Below the pieces are notes generated by a model that was not told the DNA's origin, did no database searches, and saw only the letters and a list, made by a program, of their open reading frames with translations. This document shows, one piece after another, positions 57,301 to 64,000 of a stretch of DNA of 64,000 bases; the first letter of the stretch is position 1; each line of letters begins with the position of its first letter. Source of the DNA: JBGVSA01 sp049840475 (GTDB lineage: Bacteria > Pseudomonadota > Gammaproteobacteria > Burkholderiales > Rhodocyclaceae). The translations under genes and the position numbers were made by a program. The stretch is taken from positions 868,001 through 932,000 of the forward strand of contig JASGKX010000003.1 of assembly GCA_049840475.1 (NCBI GenBank), written 5' to 3'.

Positions 57301-58261
57301 TGGCGCCTTCGTCGCGGATTTCGCCACCAGCGCCAGTCAACGCACCCGCGAACGGAGAGATCGCGGTCGGGTGGTTGTGGGTTTCAACCTTGGCGAGGAT
57401 ATGGGTCAGTTCAGGGCGATACGTCCAGCGGCCGGTCGCGTCGGGATAGAAACGCGAGACCTCGGCCCCTTCGATGATCGAAGCATTGTCCGAGTAGGCC
57501 ACCACGGTGCCCTCGGGATGGGCCTTGTGCGTGTCCTTGATCATGCCGAACAGACTCTTCGATTGCACTGCGCCGTCGATGATCCAGTCGGCGTTGAAGA
57601 TCTTGTGGCGGCAGTGCTCGGAGTTGGCCTGCGCGAACATCATCAATTCGACGTCGGTCGGGTTGCGGCCTTCGCGGGTGAAATTCTCGACAAGGTAGTC
57701 GATTTCGTCTTCCGACAGCGCCAGACCCAGTTCGGTGTTGGCGGCCACCAGCGCAGCACGCCCGCCACCGATCACGTCGACCGTGGTCAGGGGTTGTGGT
57801 GCGTAATGCGAGAACAGCGCGTGCGCGGCGTCAACGTTGTCGAGCACCGATTCCGTCATGCGGTCATGCAGGATCGGCAGCACGGCTGCGCGGGCCGTAT
57901 CGTCCAGTTCCTTGACTTCCAGCGTGAAGACCGTGCCGCGTTCGATGCGCACCACCTTGCCGAAGCCACAGTTGCGGGCAATGTCGGTAGCCTTCGAAGA
58001 CCACGGCGAGATCGTGCCCAGGCGCGGCGTCACCACCAGCGACACACCGGCCGGCGCATCGCCCTGCGGATAGGCGCCGAGCAGATCGACGATGCGATCC
58101 AGCTCATCGGGTGCCAGGGGCGCGTCAATTTCGATGAAGTACCAGTGTTCAGCGTGAACGCCACGGACCTTGCCGTGGGCGGACTTCAGGGAAACGGCAA
58201 GGCGCGATGCGCGGGCGCTCGACAATGCAGGGGCGCCGCGCAGCTTGAGAATCTCGGACAT
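54327..58261 (-). CDS. purL: phosphoribosylformylglycinamidine synthase (two apparent frameshifts)
   Basis: About 1310 residues from ATG 58261 (MSEILKLRGAPALSSARASR), the normal size of the fused enzyme. The N-domain, the FGAM synthase domains (FAQANSEHCRHKIFNADWII, SHNHPTA-like VETHNHPTAISPFAGALTG) and the C-terminal glutaminase (CGGFSYGDVLGAGQGW, GVCNGCQMM with catalytic Cys) are all present. Two frame breaks lie 145 nt apart at + strand ATCGAAC (55195-55201) and GTTGAAC (55050-55056). Removing one base at each restores LRDDEASVDEASAALGD and REQGVNSQNEMASAF. It converts FGAR to FGAM in purine synthesis. Confidence 0.96.
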
Positions 58262-58492
58262 GGGGAACTCGAAGAGCAGGCCGCAGGCGGCCTTGGGGTC
58301 AAAGAGAGAGGCGGCATTATACCGGAGGCGCGCCTCGCATTCGAGACCTAAACCCTTGATTTTCGGCCTCAAGCGGCGGCCTGCCGACATTGCTCGCCAA
58401 AGTGGTGGGCGACTCCCGTGTGTTCGCTGCGCTATTGTGCGAAGCGCTGCACGCCCCCACATAGAGCAAGTCACCCGACCAGAGAGCCCACC

Positions 58493-58894
58493 ATGTCACG
58501 CAACGTCGAGAAATCCGAAGCCGAATGGCGCGAACAACTGACGCCGGAACAATTCCGCGTCACGCGCCAGAAAGGCACCGAACGCCCCTTTACTGGCCAG
58601 TACTGGGATGTCTGGGAGGACGGCAGCTATCACTGCATTGGCTGCGGCGCGGAGCTGTTCCACGCCGCCCACAAGTTCGACGCAGGCTGCGGCTGGCCCA
58701 GCTTCTATACGAGTTCAGCGCCCGAAAACGTTGAAACGGCGGATGACTTCAGCCACGGCATGATCCGCACCGAAGTCATGTGCCATCAGTGCGGCGCGCA
58801 CTTGGGCCATGTGTTTGAAGACGGCCCGAACCCGACCGGATTGCGCTATTGCATCAATTCCGCGTCGATCAAGCTGGAAAAAGACAAAGAGTAA
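58493..58894 (+). CDS. msrB: peptide-methionine (R)-S-oxide reductase MsrB
   Basis: 133 residues from ATG 58493. The zinc ligands are in CIGCGAELF and MCHQCGAHLGH; the catalytic cysteine is in GLRYCINSASI. GCGWPSFYTS is the substrate-binding loop. It reduces methionine R-sulfoxide in proteins, using thioredoxin. It is divergent from purL. A CGTTGCCA/TGGCAACG hairpin (58912-58939) lies just after it but has no T-run. Confidence 0.97.
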   Translation: MSRNVEKSEAEWREQLTPEQFRVTRQKGTERPFTGQYWDVWEDGSYHCIGCGAELFHAAHKFDAGCGWPSFYTSSAPENVETADDFSHGMIRTEVMCHQCGAHLGHVFEDGPNPTGLRYCINSASIKLEKDKE

Positions 58895-58942
58895 GCGGCT
58901 TGTGCGTTGCCACCCCCGACGGGGATGGCAACGCGCTTGGCG

Positions 58943-59830
58943 TTACAGCCAGCCGTTGGCACGCGCCCAGCTCTCGAACAGCCCGGCCCATGCGCCGACC
59001 GGTTCGTGCGCGCGACGCAAGCCAAAGCCGTGTTCGCCGTGCTGGAAGCTGTGGAACTCGGTGCTGATGCCCTGTTCGCGCAACGCCATGTAGTAGCGCA
59101 GGCTGTGGTCGGCCGGCACGGAACCGTCGTCGTTGGCCAATGCGATGAACGTCGCCGGACCATCGGTCGCGACCATCGTGTCGCACGAATAGGCCAGCAC
59201 GTCAGCCTGGGTTGGCTCGGCACCCAGCAGGCTCTGGCGAGACCCCGAGTGGGCAATGGTCTCGTCCATCGAAATGACCGGGTACATGAGCGCGCAGAAA
59301 TCCGGCCGCGCGCTGGCCTCATCGACCACGTCGATCGGCGCGTACACCTTGCGCGCAAAGCCATTGGCGAGCGTGGCCGCCACGTGCCCGCCCGCCGAAA
59401 AGCCCATCACGCCGACATGCCACGGCGCCACGCCGAATGCCGATGCGTTGGCGCGGATCAGGCGCAGGGCGCGCTGTGCGTCTTGCAAGGGCACGTCGCG
59501 CGAACGCTCGTGCCCTTCGCCCGGCAGGCGATAGCGGAGCACAAATACGGTAACGCCGAGGGTCACCAGCCAACGCGCGATCTCGTAGCCTTCCTTGTCG
59601 ATGATGAGGCGCTGATACCCGCCCCCCGGCGCCACCAGAACGGCCGTGCCATTCGGTTTGGCCGGACGAAACACTTCCAGGCGCGGACGTGTCACGCCGT
59701 CGACGGCACGATCGTGAATGCCCACTTCGGTGCTGCGTTCCACGCTGCGCTCGACAACGGTCACGCTCGCCGACCCCGGAGCCTGCTCCGGCCACAAATT
59801 GATGACTTCCAGCCCTACTTCTTCCTGCAT
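58943..59830 (-). CDS. alpha/beta hydrolase, esterase/acetylxylan esterase-like
   Basis: 295 residues. It has the oxyanion strand AVLVAPGGGYQRLIIDKEGY, nucleophile elbow GFSAGGH and catalytic His region HGEHGFGLRRAHEP. The pattern matches BD-FAE/acetyl-xylan-esterase-type hydrolases. No signal peptide is present, so it acts in the cytosol. The substrate is unknown. It lies 3 nt downstream of the recN stop and may be co-transcribed. Confidence 0.85.
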   Translation of the reverse strand: MQEEVGLEVINLWPEQAPGSASVTVVERSVERSTEVGIHDRAVDGVTRPRLEVFRPAKPNGTAVLVAPGGGYQRLIIDKEGYEIARWLVTLGVTVFVLRYRLPGEGHERSRDVPLQDAQRALRLIRANASAFGVAPWHVGVMGFSAGGHVAATLANGFARKVYAPIDVVDEASARPDFCALMYPVISMDETIAHSGSRQSLLGAEPTQADVLAYSCDTMVATDGPATFIALANDDGSVPADHSLRYYMALREQGISTEFHSFQHGEHGFGLRRAHEPVGAWAGLFESWARANGWL

Positions 59831-59833
59831 CGA

Positions 59834-61486
59834 TTACAACCCCAGCAATTCCGCCGCGTGGGTACGCGTCGTTTCAGTGATATTCACACCGCCCAGCATG
59901 CGGGCGATTTCTTCAATACGGCTCTTGGCGTCGAGTTCGGTCAGGCGCGACAGCGTCTGGCCCTTGGCCGTTTCCTTGGCGACCTTCCATTGCCAATTGG
60001 CCTGTGCCGCCACTTGCGGCAAGTGCGTCACACATAGCACCTGACGGCCCTGCCCGAGTTCGCGCAGGCGGCGACCGACGATTTCCGCGACGCCGCCGCC
60101 GATACCAACGTCGACTTCATCGAAGATCAGCGTTGGCACGGACTGCGATTCGGACGCGATGACCTGAATGGACAGACCGATCCGCGACAACTCGCCGCCG
60201 GAGGCTACCTTCGCCAGTGGGCGCGCAGTTTGATGCGGGTTGGCAGCCACGAGGAATTCCACCCGCTCGTAACCATGCGCACTGCCTTCGGGTTCGGCAA
60301 CCAGAGAAATGTCGAACTTACCGCCCGCCATGGCGAGTTCCTGCATCGCCTCGGTGACCGCACCTGCCAGCTTGCGCGCAGCCTTGGCTCGGCTCTGCGA
60401 AAGGCGCCGCGCATCGGTATCGAATGCGGCGAATGCGGCGCGCTCGCGGGCTTCAAGTGTCGCCAGATCGGCCAGTTCGGCGAGGCTTCCGAGCCGCGCA
60501 CGGCGCTCTGCGAGCAGTTCGGCCAGCGTCTCGGGCGGCACGCGGTACTTACGCGCAGCCCCCATCACGGCGGTCATGCGCTGTTCAACCTCAGACAGTC
60601 GGTCGGGGTCGAGTTCAACGTGATCGCGGTAGCGACGCAAGGCATGGCCGGCCTCTTCGAGCTGGATGGCCGCGCCAGACAACAACTGCGCGATTTCGCC
60701 GAGCGATTCGTCATAGCGGGCGAGGTCCTGCAACTGGGCCGCCACGCGCTCGGTAGCGTCGGCAAGCGCGGAGTCGCCTTCCGTTACGGCATCCAGCGCG
60801 CTGGCCGCACCTTCGAGCAGGCTGGCCGCGTGCGTGAGCCGGCCGTGCTCCTGGTTGAGTTCGGCCCATTCGCCGGGTTCGAGGGCGAGTTCGGCCAGTT
60901 CCTTGACTTCGAACGCGAGCAGGTCCCGTTCGCGAGCAAGGCCTTCCTGCCCTTCGCGCGCCAACGCGAGTGCGTCGCGCGCACCTTGCCAATGCCGGTA
61001 GTGACCGGACACGTCGCGCGCCAGTGCGAGCAAGCCGCCCTGCGCATCGAGCAGTTGGCGCTGCGCGTCGGTACGCAGCAACGCATGATGTGCGTGCTGG
61101 CCGTGGATGTCAGCGAGGAATTCGCCCAGCTCGCGCAGCTGCGTGGCGGTGGCCGGCGTGCCGTTGATATAGGCGCGCGAACGCCCCGCCTTGTCGATCA
61201 CGCGGCGCACGAGGATCAAGTCTTCGCCCGCGAGGTCTTGCGATTCGAGCCATGCGGCCAACGCCGGATCGGCGGGCGGATCGAATTCGGCAGCGATATC
61301 TGCCTTGTCGCACCCCGTGCGCACTACCGACGCATCGGCGCGCTCACCCAGCAGCAACGCAAGCGCATCAAGGAGGATCGACTTGCCCGCGCCGGTCTCA
61401 CCCGTCAGGGCACCGAAGCCGGAGCGGAAATCGAGTTCGAGTCGATCGACGAGGACAAAATCAGAAATCAGCAGGCGTCGCAGCAT
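59834..61486 (-). CDS. recN: DNA repair protein RecN
   Basis: 550 residues from ATG 61486 (MLRRLLISDFVLVDRLELDF). Walker A is GETGAGKS at 29-36; a long coiled coil fills the middle; the C-terminal ABC half has LAKVASGGELSRIGLSIQVI and LIFDEVDVGIGGGVAEIVGR. This SMC-like ATPase acts at double-strand breaks. It is followed closely by the hydrolase and preceded 37 nt upstream by nadK on the same strand. Confidence 0.97.
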   Translation of the reverse strand: MLRRLLISDFVLVDRLELDFRSGFGALTGETGAGKSILLDALALLLGERADASVVRTGCDKADIAAEFDPPADPALAAWLESQDLAGEDLILVRRVIDKAGRSRAYINGTPATATQLRELGEFLADIHGQHAHHALLRTDAQRQLLDAQGGLLALARDVSGHYRHWQGARDALALAREGQEGLARERDLLAFEVKELAELALEPGEWAELNQEHGRLTHAASLLEGAASALDAVTEGDSALADATERVAAQLQDLARYDESLGEIAQLLSGAAIQLEEAGHALRRYRDHVELDPDRLSEVEQRMTAVMGAARKYRVPPETLAELLAERRARLGSLAELADLATLEARERAAFAAFDTDARRLSQSRAKAARKLAGAVTEAMQELAMAGGKFDISLVAEPEGSAHGYERVEFLVAANPHQTARPLAKVASGGELSRIGLSIQVIASESQSVPTLIFDEVDVGIGGGVAEIVGRRLRELGQGRQVLCVTHLPQVAAQANWQWKVAKETAKGQTLSRLTELDAKSRIEEIARMLGGVNITETTRTHAAELLGL

Positions 61487-61523
61487 GTCTGTGTGGCGCG
61501 GGTCTGGATAGTCGGGATCGGGG

Positions 61524-62420
61524 TCAGGAAAGACGCGGCGCAGCGCTCCAATGGAGCTTTTCGCGCAGCACTGCAAAGTAGCTATAGCCTTCCGGGTGCA
61601 GCAGCGTGACATGCAGGGCCGAGCGGCGCAGGCGGATGCGGTCCAGCGGATGCGCTTCGAACAGCGTCTGCCCGTCGAAGTGAATGCGTGCGTCGTATCC
61701 GGGGGAGATCACCAGTTCGACCACGCTCTCCTGTGCCAGCGCCAGCGGGCGGTATGTGAGTCCATGCGGCAGCAATGGCACGAGCACGATGCCGGCCAGC
61801 CTCGGGTGCAGCAGCGGCCCATTTGCAGACAAGGCGTAGGCGGTCGAGCCCGTGGGCGTTGCGACGATCATGCCGTCGGAGCGTTGCGAATAGATGTACT
61901 CGCCATCGACATGCAGGTCGAACTCGATCATTCGGCCGCTTTCGCCACGCGAGAGCACCACGTCGTTGAGCGCTACGGTGTGAAAGACATGCTGACCGCC
62001 GCGGAGCACCTCCGCATCCAGCAGCATGCGGCGCTCGCGCAGGTACTGTCCGGCAAGGATTTCGCCCACGCGCTGGATCATCTCGTCGCGGCCGATATCG
62101 GTCAAAAAGCCCAGCCGCCCCTGGTTGATGCCCACCAGCGGCACGTTATAGACAGCCAGTCGCCGCGCGGCAGACAACAAGGTACCGTCGCCGCCAACGA
62201 CAATGGCCAGATCGGCCTCCTCGCCGATCTGCTCGAAGCTCACCGCCGTCGCGGAGCCAATGGCACCCACCGCCTTGGCAGTGTCGGCTTCGATCCATAC
62301 CGTCATGCCCTGCGCAGCGAGATACGCCTCCAGGCGGCCCAGCGCCTCGGCAGCTTCGCTGCTCTGGTACTTGCCCAGGAGTGCGACGGTCTTGAATACG
62401 GTGGCGGTTTCGACGTTCAT
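61524..62420 (-). CDS. nadK: NAD kinase
   Basis: 298 residues. VVGGDGTLLSAARRLA (GGDGT at about 76-80), the substrate motif ALNDVVLSRG and TGSTAYALSANGPLLHP are diagnostic. It phosphorylates NAD to NADP. It is divergent from hrcA, 139 nt away; this nadK/hrcA arrangement is common in betaproteobacteria. Confidence 0.97.
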   Translation of the reverse strand: MNVETATVFKTVALLGKYQSSEAAEALGRLEAYLAAQGMTVWIEADTAKAVGAIGSATAVSFEQIGEEADLAIVVGGDGTLLSAARRLAVYNVPLVGINQGRLGFLTDIGRDEMIQRVGEILAGQYLRERRMLLDAEVLRGGQHVFHTVALNDVVLSRGESGRMIEFDLHVDGEYIYSQRSDGMIVATPTGSTAYALSANGPLLHPRLAGIVLVPLLPHGLTYRPLALAQESVVELVISPGYDARIHFDGQTLFEAHPLDRIRLRRSALHVTLLHPEGYSYFAVLREKLHWSAAPRLS

Positions 62421-62559
62421 GGCGCCGCATTTTACCTATTCTCGGCCCGCCCGCCCCGGCGTTTTCGGGTCGGCCCGGCCCCAGGGCCCGTCAAGCAGAT
62501 GTGGCGCGATGTGTCAGAGGTCTTCCGCGACGGGCCTCGGTTTCTTAGAATCAACACTT

Positions 62560-63615
62560 ATGTCGGATGTAAAAAACCCCACGAACTCCCTCGACGCACG
62601 CGCCAAGGTCCTGCTCAAGACCCTGGTGGAGTGCTATATCGCCGAAGGCCAGCCGGTCGGATCGCGCTCGTTGTCGCGCCAGTCCGGGCTGGAACTCTCG
62701 CCAGCGACCATCCGCAACGTGATGGCCGATCTCGAGGAGCACGGTTTCGTCGCCAGCCCGCACACGTCGGCCGGCCGCATTCCGACTGCGCGGGGTTACC
62801 GCATCTTCGTCGACAGCCTGCTCACTGTGCAGCCGATGGAACAGGCCACCATGCGCGAGCTGGAATACCGCCTGCCGCCTTCGGACCCGACGCGCGCCAT
62901 CAGCTCGGCGTCGCAACTGCTGTCGCAGCTCACGCAGTTTGCGGGTGTCGTGGTGGCTGCGCGCAAAGACAACACCAAAATCCGCCAGATCGAGTTCGTC
63001 AGCCTGTCGGACACGCGCGTGCTGCTGATCATCGTGACGACTTCGGGCGACGTGCAAAACCGCATCCTCTTTACGCGCCGAAGCTATTCGGCTGCGGAAC
63101 TCACCACGGCCGCCAACTATCTGAATCACCACTGTGCGGGCCTGTCGTTCAGCGAAATGCTCGGCCACCTGCAAGCCGAATTGGTGGCTCTGCAAGGCGA
63201 CATGTCCGAACTGATGAACGGCGCCATCGCCGCCGGGCAGGAAGCCATGAACGAAGCGCGCGACACCAGCTACGTGGTGTCGGGCGAAGGCAACCTGCTG
63301 GAGATCGAAGACCTCTCGTCGAACATGTCGCGCCTGCGCGATCTGTTCCGCCTGTTCGAGCAGAAGTCGGGCCTGATCCAGTTGCTGGACATGTCCAACC
63401 GCGCCGATGGCGTGCAGATTTTCATCGGCAGCGAATCGGGCATCGCCTCGCTCGACGAGTGCAGCGTGGTTACCGCGCCGTACGAAGTTGACGGCGAACT
63501 GGTCGGCACGGTCGGCGTCATCGGCCCGACGCGCATGGCTTACGAACGGGTGATCCCGATCGTCGATATCACGGCACGCCTGCTTACCAGCGCGCTGTCC
63601 CACCACAACAATTAA
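62560..63615 (+). CDS. hrcA: heat-inducible transcription repressor HrcA
   Basis: 351 residues from ATG 62560. The N-terminal winged helix (LVECYIAEGQPVGSRSLSRQ, SPATIRNVMADLEEHGFVAS) and HTSAGRIPTARGYRIFVDSL are standard HrcA. The GAF-like C-domain ends RVIPIVDITARLLTSALSHH. HrcA binds CIRCE boxes of groE/dnaK-type genes. No CIRCE box is obvious upstream here or before clpB, which has a sigma-32 promoter instead. Confidence 0.96.
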   Translation: MSDVKNPTNSLDARAKVLLKTLVECYIAEGQPVGSRSLSRQSGLELSPATIRNVMADLEEHGFVASPHTSAGRIPTARGYRIFVDSLLTVQPMEQATMRELEYRLPPSDPTRAISSASQLLSQLTQFAGVVVAARKDNTKIRQIEFVSLSDTRVLLIIVTTSGDVQNRILFTRRSYSAAELTTAANYLNHHCAGLSFSEMLGHLQAELVALQGDMSELMNGAIAAGQEAMNEARDTSYVVSGEGNLLEIEDLSSNMSRLRDLFRLFEQKSGLIQLLDMSNRADGVQIFIGSESGIASLDECSVVTAPYEVDGELVGTVGVIGPTRMAYERVIPIVDITARLLTSALSHHNN

Positions 63616-63672
63616 CCGGGCATACCTCGCAGGACCTGCGACATTCCGTCGCGGGCCTCGCGCGCCACACAC

Positions 63673-64000
63673 ATGTTCTCTCTTTTCCGCGAACCACCGC
63701 AGCAAGCCGAGCAAGCGCCCCGCATCGGCATCCTCCTGATGAACCTCGGCACACCGGCCAAGGCCGACGCCAAGTCCGTGCGACCCTACTTGCAGCAGTT
63801 CCTGCTCGACTCCCGCGTGGTCGAAATCCCCAAAATCGTGTGGCTGCCGATCGTCAATGCGTGGATTCTCAATACGCGCCCGCGCCAATCCGCGCTCAAG
63901 TACCGCAAAGTCTGGATGCCCGAAGGCTCACCGCTGCGCGTACACACCGAACGCCAGCGCAAGCTGCTGGCCGGCTATTTCACCGAAACCGGGCGCGATG
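63673..64000 (+). CDS. hemH: ferrochelatase (3' partial)
   Basis: The frame opens at ATG 63673 (MFSLFREPPQQAEQAPRIGI) and continues past the window end; 109 codons are visible. GILLMNLGTPAKADAKSVRP, QFLLDSRVVEIPKIVWLPIV and NTRPRQSALKYRKVW match the N-terminus of HemH. It inserts iron into protoporphyrin IX, the last step of haem synthesis. It follows hrcA by 57 nt. Confidence 0.95.
   Translation, partial: MFSLFREPPQQAEQAPRIGILLMNLGTPAKADAKSVRPYLQQFLLDSRVVEIPKIVWLPIVNAWILNTRPRQSALKYRKVWMPEGSPLRVHTERQRKLLAGYFTETGRD

Noticed and set aside
56039..58351. A 770-codon open frame opposite purL.
   Set aside because: It is the antisense shadow of a high-GC gene; purL on the other strand has full family similarity.
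58912..58939. CGTTGCCA/TGGCAACG hairpin after msrB as a rho-independent terminator.
   Set aside because: The stem is good but no T-run follows on either strand; at most it is a structure or a factor-dependent site.

Overview
The window looks like a chromosomal segment of a high-GC betaproteobacterium of the order Burkholderiales. Supporting features are a phasin next to clpB, the recN-nadK-hrcA-hemH order, a PurL of about 1310 residues, TRAP transporters and a PilMNOP-like secretion cluster. The genus cannot be named from sequence alone. No tRNA or rRNA gene was seen.

Layout. 1-2.6 kb: end of an O-antigen ligase/polymerase-like membrane protein and a PHA phasin. 2.7-5.5 kb: clpB behind a textbook sigma-32 promoter. 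5.5-12.3 kb: LacI-type regulator, TRAP transporter (P, Q, M) and a GH31 glycosidase, probably one catabolic locus. 12.3-20.3 kb: a type II secretion/type IV pilus-like assembly cluster (two pseudopilins, secretin, PilM/N/O/P-like proteins, ATPase, platform protein). 20.6-28.4 kb: UPF0114 protein, class I fumarase, SDR/LysR pair, glyoxalase-fold protein, gltX, recQ. 28.5-35.3 kb: ThrE-like exporter and a five-gene membrane glycosyltransferase operon. 35.3-39.1 kb: TPR glycosyltransferase-like protein and small genes. 39.2-52.1 kb: a complete type I-F CRISPR-Cas locus with 62 repeats. 52.2-64 kb: asparaginase, methyltransferase, purL, msrB, an esterase-like hydrolase, recN, nadK, hrcA and the start of hemH.

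The main discovery candidate lies inside the cas locus. Between the cas1-cas3-orf108 unit and csy1-4 there is a divergent, independently terminated mini-CRISPR made of two degenerate I-F repeats around a 31-nt spacer. That spacer matches the csy1 promoter immediately after a CC PAM. Positions 1-21 match except 6, 11, 12 and 18, and the matched DNA covers the proposed -35 and -10 elements. This is the expected architecture of a Cas-regulating crRNA-like RNA (CreR type): the Csy complex would use it to repress its own operon, so csy expression would rise when crRNA guidance or Csy function fails. The same 5' region also encodes a 38-codon leader ORF with a strong ribosome binding site and two hairpins.

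A second window-wide signal concerns data quality. Nine reading-frame breaks in eight genes (GH31, lysR, the glyoxalase-fold gene, recQ, a deaminase, a LapA-like gene, csy1, and purL twice) all sit at one motif, where GTCNAY appears as GTTCNAY (RTNGAC as RTNGAAC on the other strand). Deleting the one extra base restores the family sequence each time. A motif-dependent sequencing error is more likely than nine independent mutations, so these genes are probably intact.
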